Assembly: GCA_025996895.1 (NCBI GenBank)
Contig: BNTW01000025.1
Location: forward strand, 1-33,217
Direction of reading: 5' to 3'
Source of the DNA: Bacteroidia bacterium
Lineage (GTDB): Bacteria; Bacteroidota; Bacteroidia; Bacteroidales; Azobacteroidaceae
DNA: 33,217 nucleotides
Below are positions 7,055 through 16,054 of the stretch, one piece after another (position 1 is the first letter of the stretch; every line of letters starts with the position of its first letter). Below the pieces are notes generated by a model that did no database searches, had not been told where the DNA came from, and worked only from the letters and a program-made list of their open reading frames with translations. Position numbers and translations under genes: made by a program.

Positions 7055-8980
7055 TTAATTGAATAAATCGACCGACAAGCCCAATTTGAGGATAGTCGGA
7101 TTAACCGGATAATGCTGGATTGAAAAATATTCGGGCGGACTGATGAACGACGCACCGGCATTGTAATATTCGATAAAAAAGCGGGCTTGCTTCAAATGGC
7201 AGTTAAGAAATCCGCTGATTAACGGATAATTGCCGACTTTCGTTTGCGCTTGTAATTTGAATTGTTGTGTCGCCGGCTCGTAAGCAGGTGTGTAATAGCT
7301 TGTCCAATAATGAACGTTTGCGCCCATCTGGACGGTCAGCACTTTGGTGATTTTGAATTGAACATACAAGCTGGAATAGGCAGCAAAATCGGGCAGAGGA
7401 AGAATATGCTCGTCACTCGATTGCTGATAAACCAACTGATTGTCCCAATGCAGCGCACGTAGTTGGAAATTTTGCATCAGCCTCGCCGTCAAAATTTGAA
7501 TATTATCTTTATGTTGCTTCGGATAACCGAGCGTATCAAAATAAATATAATTCGTAAGATTTTCGACACCGGCTTCTAACTGCGTGTTTGTGTGCGGAAT
7601 ATCAATTGTTCCGCCGATGTAATATTTTCTTGTTTTATTGAACTGATTGTCCCACCAAAAATAATTGCTACGGTAATGTTGCTCGTAATAAGCAGGCTCT
7701 AAATTTTTGAAATAGGCCTTTGCCGTGACGGAAGCTGTGTCGCCCCAAAACGGTAGTCGCGTTTCGATGTTTCCCGACAACTGAAAATCGCCCAGATTAT
7801 AACCCAACACGCCGAAACTTCCCTGTGCAGAGTAGCGCAGGTATTTTCCTTTTTGCTTTGCTAATTCCCCGCCGATGTAGGTAGATTTAGTGTTTTCTTC
7901 GGTGTTGATGGAAGTCGTATCCATAAGGGTGAAACTGTTGAATTGTTGCGTGATAAAAGCCGTCAAGTCGAATTTCGCCCACTCGCTGAAGCCTTCGCGC
8001 ATGGATAAGGCTGCCGTGAATTTCGTAGATTGGTAGGAAGTAGAGTCATTCATTCCCCCCGGTTTATTTTTCAACAGTTTTATTTGTTCTTCGTAATACG
8101 AAGCGACTACGGCAGAGTCGGTGGTATAAAATTTCTTGGATTTGTCTTTATAGTCTATCGTAAAAATGAGGCTCGAAACCGGCACAAATACACTGTCTTT
8201 TTCAAAGCCCAAATTATAACGGTAATTCAGATAAAATTGTTTGCCTTTGAGGTGATTCCACGTATTACTCAAAAGAGTGGGAATTTCCTGTGTACGGGAA
8301 ACGCTCCTGTCCATGTAGTCGGGATGCGAAATCCAATTATCATTTTCAATTCCGCCGTTTTCAGCATTCGTATAATCGGTCGGATTGATAAATAAATGTG
8401 CTTGGTGGCGGCCGGAAAGGTAATTGCTGAAGAAAACCCAATCCATGTGCTTGGCCGACTGCGAGTTATAATATCCGCGTGCATACAAATAATCGACATC
8501 AAAGCCGAAATTTAATTTCTTTCCGAAATTGACCGCCAACAATCCCTGCAACCGTTCCTCTTTGATTGCCCGGCTACCGGCCGTTTGATAGGAAACATTG
8601 GAATATGGAATTTTCGTGTTCATAAACTTGAATTTCGCCGGCGATCGCATGTAAGCATAGAAAGGATCGGTAAATAGAAACTCCGAGCGGTCTTCGCGTT
8701 CCGCAAAAATGCGGGATTCCATCGGCAAGCCCAGATTTCCCAAATAAGCAACCGAAAGTCCCAAGCCCTCCACATTCGTGCGGTTGAAATAATCGGTCAG
8801 AAAAGTATCGGGAAACGCGGGAATAATCTCGCCGGTGCGTTCGGTGATATGCCAATAATTGGTTTTCAGGGGGGTGTCAATACTCGTCGAGTGTAAATGT
8901 TCAACATGCAACGAGTCTTGCCCGAAAAGATGGAGGGACAGAAAATAGAAAAAAAGCGATATTGAAAATACGGCTTTCAC
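7055..8980 (-). CDS. Putative outer-membrane porin (Porin_10-like)
   Basis: This 641-residue protein has a signal peptide (MKAVFSISLFFYFLSLHLFG, cleavage before QD). A long run of alternating aromatic/polar strands typical of an outer-membrane beta-barrel follows (for example FYLNYRYNLGF, LRYSAQGSFGVLGYN, LTVQMGANVHYW). Sequence flavour and length fit the Bacteroidota 'putative porin' family (Porin_10). Its last residues are LKLGLSVDLFN, ending in an aromatic-hydrophobic strand. Its ATG overlaps the stop of the oxidoreductase gamma gene by four bases, so the two are probably co-translated. The transported solute is unknown. The neighbourhood hints at organic acids, but this is only inference. 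Confidence 0.82.
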   Translation of the reverse strand: MKAVFSISLFFYFLSLHLFGQDSLHVEHLHSTSIDTPLKTNYWHITERTGEIIPAFPDTFLTDYFNRTNVEGLGLSVAYLGNLGLPMESRIFAEREDRSEFLFTDPFYAYMRSPAKFKFMNTKIPYSNVSYQTAGSRAIKEERLQGLLAVNFGKKLNFGFDVDYLYARGYYNSQSAKHMDWVFFSNYLSGRHQAHLFINPTDYTNAENGGIENDNWISHPDYMDRSVSRTQEIPTLLSNTWNHLKGKQFYLNYRYNLGFEKDSVFVPVSSLIFTIDYKDKSKKFYTTDSAVVASYYEEQIKLLKNKPGGMNDSTSYQSTKFTAALSMREGFSEWAKFDLTAFITQQFNSFTLMDTTSINTEENTKSTYIGGELAKQKGKYLRYSAQGSFGVLGYNLGDFQLSGNIETRLPFWGDTASVTAKAYFKNLEPAYYEQHYRSNYFWWDNQFNKTRKYYIGGTIDIPHTNTQLEAGVENLTNYIYFDTLGYPKQHKDNIQILTARLMQNFQLRALHWDNQLVYQQSSDEHILPLPDFAAYSSLYVQFKITKVLTVQMGANVHYWTSYYTPAYEPATQQFKLQAQTKVGNYPLISGFLNCHLKQARFFIEYYNAGASFISPPEYFSIQHYPVNPTILKLGLSVDLFN

Positions 8981-9519
8981 TGTTCTTTGATTATTTCCAT
9001 GCCCCTTAAAATGGCTTTTTCGTTCATTGGCAACAGTTTGTGGTTACGTTCGGGCAGTGTTTTTTTCAGTCCCGCCATCACGCTTTCCAACTTCACCATG
9101 GGCGTTATTTTGAGCATGCCGCCCAGCACAATCATATTAAAGGCTTTGGGCATACCTTCAGTGGCGGCGGTGTTCATGGCGTCGATTTCAAACAGGCGAA
9201 TGTCTTTGCGTGTCGGCTTTTCCGTAATGCCATAACTGTCGTAAATCAGGATACCGCCCGGTTTCACCGAATGTTCAAATTTTTTCAATGACGGCTGATT
9301 TAAAATAATCGCGATGTCGTATTCGTTCAACACCGGCGAAGAAATTCGTTCGTCGCTGAGAATAACGGTCACATTGGCCGTTCCGCCCCGCTGTTCGGGG
9401 CCATAAGATGGAAACCAGGCCACTTCTTTATCTTCCATTAATCCCGAATAGGCGAGTATCTTGCCCATCGAAAGGACGCCTTGTCCTCCAAATCCTGCTA
9501 TAATTATTTCGTGCTGCAT
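8977..9519 (-). CDS. 2-oxoacid:ferredoxin oxidoreductase, gamma subunit
   Basis: This 180-residue protein has the gamma-subunit signature near the start: IIIAGFGGQGVLSMGKILA, then the conserved PSYGPEQRGGTANVTVI. In KorC/VorC-type enzymes it joins the alpha, beta and ferredoxin subunits to oxidise a 2-oxoacid to acyl-CoA and CO2 while reducing ferredoxin in the cytoplasm. It is the fourth gene of the cassette (ferredoxin-alpha-beta-gamma). A 31-base spacer containing the repeated string AATTACGAATTA separates it from the beta gene, and it overlaps the porin start by four bases. The sequence does not decide between 2-oxoglutarate and branched-chain 2-oxoacids as substrate. Confidence 0.92.
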   Translation of the reverse strand: MQHEIIIAGFGGQGVLSMGKILAYSGLMEDKEVAWFPSYGPEQRGGTANVTVILSDERISSPVLNEYDIAIILNQPSLKKFEHSVKPGGILIYDSYGITEKPTRKDIRLFEIDAMNTAATEGMPKAFNMIVLGGMLKITPMVKLESVMAGLKKTLPERNHKLLPMNEKAILRGMEIIKEQ

Positions 9520-9550
9520 ACTTTTTAAATTACGAATTACAAATTACGAA

Positions 9551-10315
9551 TTATGGCTTTTCTTTTAAAATGCCCAGCGGATACATTGGGAGCATATTTT
9601 CGACCATCCAGTTGTTGGCTTCTGCCGGTGTCATTTTCCAGCCCGAAGCGCAGGTCGAAACAAATTCGACCACAGAAGTACCTTTTCCTGCCATCGCATT
9701 CTCAAACGCTTTCCGAAGCATTTTCTTGGCTTTTTTGATGGCCGGCGCGGTATGAACGGTTTCGCGTGTAATCAGGCAAGTGCCTTCCAACTGTGCGAGC
9801 AAATCGGATATTTTCAACGGATAACCGTTTAACGCAACGTTTCGTCCATAGGGACAAGTGGCCGTTTTCATTTCGAGTAGCGTGGTCGGAGCCATTTGTC
9901 CGCCGGTCATGCCATAGATAGCGTTATTAATAAAAATAATCACAATATTTTCACCCCGGTTGCAAGCATGAATTGTTTCCGCTGTTCCGATTGCTGCCAA
10001 ATCGCCGTCGCCTTGATAGGTGAAGACCATTTTGTCGGGATTCAATCGTTTCACTGCCGAAGCAATGGCCGGTGCGCGTCCGTGAGCCGCTTCAATCCAA
10101 TCGATGTCGAGATAGTTGTAGGCGAAAACGGCGCAACCGACAGGAGCAACACCGATGGTTTTTTCAGCGAGACCCATTTCGTCGATAACTTCTGCCACCA
10201 ATTTATGCACGACGCCATGACTACACCCCGGACAATAGTGCATGGGGTTGTCGTTCATCAAACGCGGTTTTTGATAAACCAGATTTTCGGGACTTATTAT
10301 TTCTTGCGTATTCAT
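9551..10315 (-). CDS. 2-oxoacid:ferredoxin oxidoreductase, beta subunit (TPP-binding)
   Basis: This 254-residue subunit carries the thiamine-pyrophosphate site. The GDG...N motif is visible as YQGDGDLAAIGTAE followed by IIFINNAIYGMTGGQ, which binds Mg-TPP. The N-terminal MHYCPGCSHG motif is typical of KorB/VorB-partner beta subunits. The protein should pair with the alpha subunit encoded directly upstream, whose stop (TGA) overlaps this ATG as ATGA, implying translational coupling and equal amounts. The length is normal for the family. Confidence 0.94.
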   Translation of the reverse strand: MNTQEIISPENLVYQKPRLMNDNPMHYCPGCSHGVVHKLVAEVIDEMGLAEKTIGVAPVGCAVFAYNYLDIDWIEAAHGRAPAIASAVKRLNPDKMVFTYQGDGDLAAIGTAETIHACNRGENIVIIFINNAIYGMTGGQMAPTTLLEMKTATCPYGRNVALNGYPLKISDLLAQLEGTCLITRETVHTAPAIKKAKKMLRKAFENAMAGKGTSVVEFVSTCASGWKMTPAEANNWMVENMLPMYPLGILKEKP

Positions 10316-11394
10316 AATTTATACAATGACATTAATGCGTTCAACACTTCCTGAGGCGTGGGGACGATACCGCCTAAACGGCCGTAGTGTTCCACCGGAA
10401 CACGGCATTCGACAGCTAATTTCACATCTTCCACCATTTGGCCGGCGTTCAGTTCCACCGTTAAAATCCCTTTCACTTTCTCTTTGTAGGTGTTCAATTC
10501 CTTTTTGGGGAAAGGCCAAAGCGTAATCGGACGGAAAAGTCCGACCTTAATGCCTTCTTTCCGGGCGAGTTCCACCACTTTTTGGCTGATACGCGCCGCC
10601 GAGCCGAAAGCGACTATCAAGTATTCGGCATCGTCGCACATCAATTCTTCGTACAGCACTTCGTTTTCTTCAATGGCTTTGTATTTTGTCTGAAAACGCA
10701 GGTTGTTTTGTTCCATAATCGACGAATCCAATTCGAGTGAAGTGATAATATTGGGTTTGCGCGAAGCCGGTTTGCCCAGCGTTGCCCAAGATTGTTCCTT
10801 GCGGATTTGTTCTTCGGTCCGGCGTGGGCGTTGTTCGGGCAAAACCACTTTTTCCATCATTTGACCAATCACGCCGTCGGCCAAAATCATGGCCGGATTG
10901 TTGTATTTAAAAGATAAATCAAAACCCAATGCTACGTGGTCTGCCATTTCCTGAACAGAAGCAGGGGCTAACGTAATCAGCCGGTAATCGCCGTGTCCGC
11001 CTCCTTTCACCGTTTGGAAATAATCGGCTTGGCTCGGCTGGATTGTCCCCAAACCGGGACCTCCCCGCATGATATTCACAATCAGACCGGGCAATTCCGC
11101 GCCCGCCATATACGAAATTCCTTCTTGTTTCAGGCTGATACCCGGACTGGAAGAGGAAGTCATCACCCGCTTTCCGCAGGCAGCCCCACCATACACCATA
11201 TTAATCGCGGCTACTTCACTTTCGGCCTGAAGCACGACCATACCGGTTGTTTCCCAGGGTTTTTCGTCCATCAGGGTTTCCATGATTTCCGATTGCGGAG
11301 TAATCGGATAGCCGAAATAACCGTCCGCGCCGTAGCGTATCGCCGCATGAGCAATCGCTTCGTTTCCTTTCATTAATTTTATTTCTTCAGCCAT
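10312..11394 (-). CDS. vorB: 2-oxoacid:ferredoxin oxidoreductase, alpha subunit (VorB-type)
   Basis: The 360-residue alpha subunit has the pyrimidine-binding N-terminus (MKGNEAIAHAAIRYG then GYFGYPITPQSEI) and the conserved MTSSSSPGISLKQEG stretch. A C-terminal transketolase-like domain (EYLIVAFGSAARI) follows. I chose the ATG at 11394 (MAEEIKLMKG). The frame extends further upstream, but that part overlaps the ferredoxin gene and is not family-like. The real overlap with the ferredoxin gene is eight bases. In Bacteroidota this subunit is usually labelled 3-methyl-2-oxobutanoate dehydrogenase subunit VorB, although substrate specificity of the whole set is seldom tested. Product: acyl-CoA plus reduced ferredoxin for anaerobic metabolism. 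Confidence 0.92.
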   Translation of the reverse strand: MAEEIKLMKGNEAIAHAAIRYGADGYFGYPITPQSEIMETLMDEKPWETTGMVVLQAESEVAAINMVYGGAACGKRVMTSSSSPGISLKQEGISYMAGAELPGLIVNIMRGGPGLGTIQPSQADYFQTVKGGGHGDYRLITLAPASVQEMADHVALGFDLSFKYNNPAMILADGVIGQMMEKVVLPEQRPRRTEEQIRKEQSWATLGKPASRKPNIITSLELDSSIMEQNNLRFQTKYKAIEENEVLYEELMCDDAEYLIVAFGSAARISQKVVELARKEGIKVGLFRPITLWPFPKKELNTYKEKVKGILTVELNAGQMVEDVKLAVECRVPVEHYGRLGGIVPTPQEVLNALMSLYKL

Positions 11395-11617
11395 TGACTT
11401 TTGTTTTATAAACCGTAATACAACCATCGGGGCAGACGTATGCACAATTGGCACAACCGATACAGTCGTCCGGTTTGGCCATTTGCGCATAGTTATAGCC
11501 TTTGCTATTGACTTCCCTTCCTAAAATGAGTACATCCACCGGACAGGCCACCACGCAAAGTTCGCAGCCTTTGCACCGGTGGGTATCCACAACAACAGTT
11601 CCTTTTATTTTTGCCAT
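11387..11617 (-). CDS. 2[4Fe-4S] ferredoxin-like delta subunit of 2-oxoacid oxidoreductase
   Basis: This 76-residue protein has two perfect CxxCxxCxxxCP cluster motifs: C15/C18/C21/C25 (CKGCELCVVACP) and C52/C55/C58/C62 (CIGCANCAYVCP). It is the first gene of the oxidoreductase cassette and is the electron-carrying delta subunit by position, passing electrons from TPP-bound intermediates to soluble ferredoxin. It overlaps vorB by eight bases and lies 21 bases after the TPR gene. A free ferredoxin role is possible, but the operon position favours the subunit reading. Confidence 0.92.
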   Translation of the reverse strand: MAKIKGTVVVDTHRCKGCELCVVACPVDVLILGREVNSKGYNYAQMAKPDDCIGCANCAYVCPDGCITVYKTKVNG

Positions 11618-11638
11618 AACGTGTTAATATATAGTCTT

Positions 11639-12745
11639 TTATGCTTCCGGATATTTTTCCTGCAATAGATCTAATTGTTTTTTTAAATCGCCTTCGGGGT
11701 CGTCGGTTTCCCGAATACCTTCTTTCAGCACTAAAATCGCTTTCTTTTGCTCGCCTAAGTTAAGAAAAAAAGAGCTTTTATACAAATATAATGCATCCAT
11801 TTCGGGAACAACCCGCAGAGCGTCGTCCACATAACGGATGGCTTCTTCCCAATGTTCCATTTGCGAGGAAAGGTTGGCCGCCATGATATTGACAACATAA
11901 TTTTCGGGATAATCCAACAAATAGTCGTTCGCTTTTTCCAGTGCCTTGATCGGATTGTTGTTTTTTTCGTAAGCATTAATCAAATTCAAGTGGTTAATGC
12001 CTTTTTCAAAACCTAATGATTCGGCAAATTCGTAGGCTTCGATGGCCTTTTCGTTTTCATCTACTTCCGAATAAAAAATGCCTAAATTGTGCCACGAAGT
12101 TGCGTCTAACGGGGCTAATGTTTCAATTTTATGCGCCATCGCCATTGCCTCTTCTTTGAGTTCCATGCTTTTGTATCCGTGCAGTTTCAGCCAATATAAA
12201 TCGGGTTGCTCGCCCAAACGGACAATCGCTTCACTGATTACATCTACCGAAGCATCAAACAAATCGACTTCAATCAACGCTTCGCTCATGGCTTGGTAAA
12301 TAATAGTAAGCGATTCCTTATCGTTTTCATATTTCTTTATCGCTTTTTTGAAAAAGAGAAAAGCGTCTTCTTCCATGCCCAGATGAAGCAAAGCCGTCAA
12401 TTTATGTCCGTCTGCCCATACTTCCGACAAACTTTCGTATCGCCCGGCAAGCACTAAAAGGTCGTTCCATAACTCAAACTCGTTGAGCATCAATAGAATA
12501 TCATAAATCAAATCTTCGTCCGAAGGATGCAGTCGCAACGCATAATTAATTGTCTGCTTCGCTTTTTCATTTTCGTTGTAATCGAGGTAAATTTCGATAA
12601 TTTCGGAAAATTCCTCTGTCTCAAAAAAGCGGGGAGTGCGATTTTGAGTAATCGCTTCGTCCCATTCATAAAAAAAATCAGGCAATGGCTCTTGCGAAGA
12701 GTCAAACGAATTAGGCTCGTAAGATATGTAACTCAAAAAACTCAT
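11639..12745 (-). CDS. Tetratricopeptide repeat protein
   Basis: A 368-residue protein rich in TPR helices, without signal peptide or membrane segment. Recognisable repeats include LDATSWHNLGIFYSEVDENE, then KAIEAYEFAESLGFEKGINH, and EEAIRYVDDALRVVPEMDAL, covering roughly residues 40-350. It is strongly acidic at the start (FSEIIEIYLDYNENEKAKQ). TPR proteins are protein-binding scaffolds, and no enzyme motif is visible. Its ATG overlaps the glnS stop (ATGA), and it precedes the ferredoxin gene by 21 bases, so it probably shares their transcript. A specific partner cannot be named from sequence. Confidence 0.85.
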   Translation of the reverse strand: MSFLSYISYEPNSFDSSQEPLPDFFYEWDEAITQNRTPRFFETEEFSEIIEIYLDYNENEKAKQTINYALRLHPSDEDLIYDILLMLNEFELWNDLLVLAGRYESLSEVWADGHKLTALLHLGMEEDAFLFFKKAIKKYENDKESLTIIYQAMSEALIEVDLFDASVDVISEAIVRLGEQPDLYWLKLHGYKSMELKEEAMAMAHKIETLAPLDATSWHNLGIFYSEVDENEKAIEAYEFAESLGFEKGINHLNLINAYEKNNNPIKALEKANDYLLDYPENYVVNIMAANLSSQMEHWEEAIRYVDDALRVVPEMDALYLYKSSFFLNLGEQKKAILVLKEGIRETDDPEGDLKKQLDLLQEKYPEA

Positions 12746-14442
12746 AATTTTTTAGAATCTTTTAAAGGTACTGTCCGGTTGAAAACCAAATGTCCTTCGG
12801 TGGTGTCCGGATCGACGTTGAAATAGCCCAAGCGTTGGAACTGAAAATGTTCCAAGGGACGAGCGTGTTCCAATTCTTTTTCTACGCGTGCATTTGTCTT
12901 GATAATCAGAGAATTAGCATTAAGCAATTCGCGAAAATCCACCTCTTTTTCTTCACCCGGATTTTCGACCGTAAATAATTTATCGTAAATACGCACTTCC
13001 GCCGGCAGACTGTATGGAACGGAAACCCAATGCAAGGTTCCTTTCACTTTGCGGTTGGCTTCGGGCATTCCGCTCTTGGTGGCCGGATCATATTCGGCAT
13101 AAATTTCTTCTATGTTTCCGTCTGTATCTTTCTTCACGCCGCTACATTTCACGATATACGCATTTTTCAAACGTACTTCCTGTCCGGGCGTCATGCGGAA
13201 AAATTTCTTGGGAGCGTCTTCCATAAAGTCCTCACGCTCAATATATAGCTCGCGTGTAAAAGCGATTTCGTGACTGCCCATGCTTTCGTCTTCGGGATTA
13301 TTTACCGCTTCCATCCGTTCCACTTTATCTTCCGGATAATTGGTGATAATCAGTTTGACCGGGTCAATCACCACCGATACCCGTTTCGCCGTTGCATTCA
13401 AATCTTCGCGGACGGCGTGTTCCAAGAGAGCGACATCAATCAACGCCTCAAATTTGGTGTAGCCGATTTTATCTACAAAATGGCGTATTGATTGCGGGGT
13501 GTAGCCTCTTCGGCGCAATCCGGTAAGTGTCGGCATGCGCGGGTCGTCCCAGCCTTTCACCAATCCTTCCTGCACGAGTTGAAGCAGTTTGCGTTTGCTC
13601 ATCATCGTATAAGTCAAATTTAAGCGGTTAAACTCGAATTGGTGCGTGCGATAATCGCCGTCTTCCGGGTGCAAGGCTTTCAGTTCGTCAATAAAATAAT
13701 CGTATAACGGACGATGGACTTCAAATTCCAGCGTACAAATCGAATGCGTAACTCCTTCAAAATAATCGCTTTGTCCGTGTGCAAAGTCATACATCGGATA
13801 GGCTTTCCAAGTGGTACCCGTCCGGTGGTGTGGGTGATTAATAACGCGGTAAATAATCGGGTCGCGGAAGTGCATGTTCGGCGAAGCCATATCAATTTTG
13901 GCACGCAACACCATAGCACCTTCGGGAATTTCGCCTTTGTTCATTTTTTCAAACAAGGTCAAACTTTCCTCTATCGGGCGGTCGCGGTAAGGCGAATTTG
14001 TTCCGGCTTGTGTCGGCGTGCCTTTCTGCTTGGCGATTTCTTCGGCCGATTGTTCGTCGATGTAGGCTTTTCCCGCCTTAATCAACTGAACGGCAAACTC
14101 CCGGAGTTGCGGAAAATAATCGGAAGCATAATACACATTTCCCCATTGGAAACCGAGCCACTGAATATCTTCCATGATCGAATCCACGTATTCCACTTCC
14201 TCGCGCGAAGGATTGGTGTCGTCGAAGCGCAGGTTGCAGACACCGCCGTAGCGTTGCGCAATGCCGAAATCCATGCAAATCGCCTTTGCGTGACCGATAT
14301 GCAGGTATCCGTTCGGCTCAGGCGGGAAACGGGTTTGTATCCGTCCGTCGTTTTTGCCTTCGGCTAAATCCTTCTCTACAATAGTTTCAATGAAATTCAA
14401 GTTCTTTTTTTCTTCTGTAACTTTATTGTTTTCTTCCGTCAT
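12742..14442 (-). CDS. glnS: Glutamine-tRNA ligase
   Basis: A class I aminoacyl-tRNA synthetase of 566 residues with the HIGH motif (PPEPNGYLHIGHAKAI, HIGH at 48-51). The KMSKS equivalent is MMSKR at 280-284. The C-terminal anticodon-binding beta barrels (VNPEDE region, FTRELYIEREDF) identify it as GlnRS rather than GluRS. I used the ATG at 14442 (MTEENNK); the ATG at 14451 (MNKMTEE) is equally possible. An upstream TTG start would overlap the promoter -7 box at 14467-14474 and is unlikely. It is the first gene of an eight-gene minus-strand run. GlnRS implies direct tRNA-Gln charging rather than only the transamidation route. Confidence 0.95.
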   Translation of the reverse strand: MTEENNKVTEEKKNLNFIETIVEKDLAEGKNDGRIQTRFPPEPNGYLHIGHAKAICMDFGIAQRYGGVCNLRFDDTNPSREEVEYVDSIMEDIQWLGFQWGNVYYASDYFPQLREFAVQLIKAGKAYIDEQSAEEIAKQKGTPTQAGTNSPYRDRPIEESLTLFEKMNKGEIPEGAMVLRAKIDMASPNMHFRDPIIYRVINHPHHRTGTTWKAYPMYDFAHGQSDYFEGVTHSICTLEFEVHRPLYDYFIDELKALHPEDGDYRTHQFEFNRLNLTYTMMSKRKLLQLVQEGLVKGWDDPRMPTLTGLRRRGYTPQSIRHFVDKIGYTKFEALIDVALLEHAVREDLNATAKRVSVVIDPVKLIITNYPEDKVERMEAVNNPEDESMGSHEIAFTRELYIEREDFMEDAPKKFFRMTPGQEVRLKNAYIVKCSGVKKDTDGNIEEIYAEYDPATKSGMPEANRKVKGTLHWVSVPYSLPAEVRIYDKLFTVENPGEEKEVDFRELLNANSLIIKTNARVEKELEHARPLEHFQFQRLGYFNVDPDTTEGHLVFNRTVPLKDSKKL

Positions 14443-14466
14443 TTTGTTCATACATTTTTTCGCCGA

Positions 14467-14474
14467 CAAAATTA
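14467..14474 (-). promoter_or_regulatory. -7 box for glnS operon
   Basis: On the minus strand this reads TAATTTTG, matching TAnnTTTG, 16-25 bases before the two candidate glnS ATGs. No clear -33 element was seen. It faces the plus-strand box at 14498-14505, so the two promoters are divergent. Confidence 0.55.
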
Positions 14475-14497
14475 CATATTTTTTCGGAAATAATTAC

Positions 14498-14505
14498 TAC
14501 TTTTG
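14498..14505 (+). promoter_or_regulatory. -7 box for the RecG-C-like ATPase gene
   Basis: TACTTTTG on the plus strand, divergent from the glnS box about 25 bases away. If used, it leaves a leader of about 130 bases before the ATG at 14645, in which I see no convincing gene. Confidence 0.45.
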
Positions 14506-14644
14506 CGCCGAATTGAAAAGGTCTGCGGACAACACACTACTCATTAGTTTTATACACGCGCTCACCGGAAACGGTAAAACAAATTTCATTACAAATAAAA
14601 AGGACTCTCTGAAGACAGAGAAAAGAAATCTGATGCGATAGCGA

Positions 14645-15430
14645 ATGCAAAAAAGATTTACCCGGACGGCGGAACGCGAACCCCAAATGTCTGATCCGGT
14701 TTTGTCGGCACTGCCGGCTTATGGAACTTCGATGGAATCGTTGAATAAAGCGTCGTATGCGAATTTTCGGAATTATTTGAGAAGAATGGTTCCGGAACTT
14801 CCTTACAATCAGTTGAATGACGACACTTTCAATCAAAAATTACAAATTGTCCGTGCCGGCTGTTTGACCTACGGCGGATTGCTGTTTTTGGGCGACAACG
14901 ATGTGATACGCGATTATTTTCCCGATTTCCGGGTGGATTTCCTGGAAATTCCGGGATTTTCGTATGCCGATGCCAAGCCCCGTATCCGCATTCCCGAACA
15001 GGAGAATTTGTGGGAATATTACTATGTGCTTTTCCAACGTTTGCAAACGTATGCCGAACATTTTTTCGGCAAGGGTAAGCGGGCGATCGAAGGCACGGAA
15101 AAACCTCACATCGATGCTTTGCGCGAGGGGTTGATTAATATGCTGATACATTCCGATTACGGCAGTCCGCTAAAATCGCGTATCCGTGTGTTCGTCAATC
15201 GTATCGAATTTGAAAATCCGGGTGTGTTTCCCCGCCCTGTGGCCGAATTAATGAAAGAAAACGTATCCATTCCGCGCAATCCCGTGTTGGCGAAATTGTT
15301 CCGCTGTGCCGATTTGTGCGAAAATGTCGGTTACGGTTTCGATAAAATGCTGTTGTGGAAAAAGGCAACCAACCAGGACGTCTTTTTTGAAAACGCCGGC
15401 GACACAGTCAAAGTAACTTTCATGTTGTAA
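14645..15430 (+). CDS. RecG-C-like ATP-binding protein, lacking its usual N-terminal DNA-binding domain
   Basis: The 261 residues match the C-terminal part of the 'AlbA_2 plus HATPase_c_4' family. There is the middle segment (CLTYGGLLFLG), the N-box-like DALREGLINMLIHSDYG, then IEFENPGVFP and NPVLAKLFR. The family normally has a 120-150 residue AlbA_2/Schlafen-like DNA-binding domain in front. Here the frame is closed by TAG at 14639-14641 and no such domain is seen upstream, so the gene is probably 5'-truncated or a reduced variant. The start RTAEREPQMSD may be what remains of the linker. Full-length members are often linked to transcription control or phage defence, but no such role is shown here. 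Confidence 0.65.
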   Translation: MQKRFTRTAEREPQMSDPVLSALPAYGTSMESLNKASYANFRNYLRRMVPELPYNQLNDDTFNQKLQIVRAGCLTYGGLLFLGDNDVIRDYFPDFRVDFLEIPGFSYADAKPRIRIPEQENLWEYYYVLFQRLQTYAEHFFGKGKRAIEGTEKPHIDALREGLINMLIHSDYGSPLKSRIRVFVNRIEFENPGVFPRPVAELMKENVSIPRNPVLAKLFRCADLCENVGYGFDKMLLWKKATNQDVFFENAGDTVKVTFML

Positions 15431-15443
15431 AAAAATTCCGGAC

Positions 15444-16037
15444 TTATTTCTTATACCCAACCGTTTGCGTCAAGACCGGTTCTTCCGTTTCGCTTAACTG
15501 CAAAGCCTCTTTGACTTCCGCTTTGTCGAACCAACCGCGTACTACCGTTCCCAAATCGGCCGAAGCACAATATAAATAGACATTTTGCGAAATGAAACCA
15601 ACATCGCTGGCCGGCGCACCGCCCTTGGTCAAATCGGCTACATAAACCAAATTCAACGGAGCAACGGCTACAAAATCCTGTCCGCCTGTTTTGGCACGAA
15701 AATCACCTTTCACCTTTTGAATTAAGGTGTTAGCTGCTGCATCATACGCATAAACACCCGATTTAGTAACGGCATATATCGTAAATTCCTGCTTGTTGTT
15801 GGCGGAAGGTGCTGTCCGCATTTCTTCGCGGTTGAAGCCGTAAGCTGCCCACAACAAATCGGACAACGTCTGCTCGTCCAAGTCCTTATCCGAAAATTCG
15901 CGTGTCGTCCGGCGGTCGTTTATCGCTTCCATCAACGGTTTTCCACCGGTTTTGTTTGGCGTAGGCAACACAATATCTTGCGCGGTACAGGAAACACTCA
16001 TCACACACAGTAAAGAAAAAACAGATAACTTGTTCAT
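15444..16037 (-). CDS. Exported nitroreductase-family protein (SagB/ThcOx type)
   Basis: A 197-residue flavin-dependent oxidoreductase fold. The signal peptide MNKLSVFSLLCVMSVSCTA is followed by the family N-motif AINDRRTTREFSDKDLDEQT. Next come LLWAAYGFNR, TAPSANNKQEFTIY (FMN phosphate region) and DVGFISQNVYLYCASADLGT. I chose the ATG at 16037 because it gives a proper signal peptide and lies just after a -7 box; the frame is open 96 codons further but that part is not family-like and enters corA. The Cys in the signal could make it a lipoprotein, although the lipobox is weak. Substrate unknown; export to the periplasm is typical of this Bacteroidota subgroup. Confidence 0.85.
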   Translation of the reverse strand: MNKLSVFSLLCVMSVSCTAQDIVLPTPNKTGGKPLMEAINDRRTTREFSDKDLDEQTLSDLLWAAYGFNREEMRTAPSANNKQEFTIYAVTKSGVYAYDAAANTLIQKVKGDFRAKTGGQDFVAVAPLNLVYVADLTKGGAPASDVGFISQNVYLYCASADLGTVVRGWFDKAEVKEALQLSETEEPVLTQTVGYKK

Positions 16038-16054
16038 ACTATAATTTTTATTAT

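Noticed and set aside
11395..11490. Longer N-terminus for the alpha subunit starting at 11490
   Set aside because: The added 32 residues overlap the ferredoxin gene and are not family-like; MAEEIKLMKG at 11394 matches the family start.
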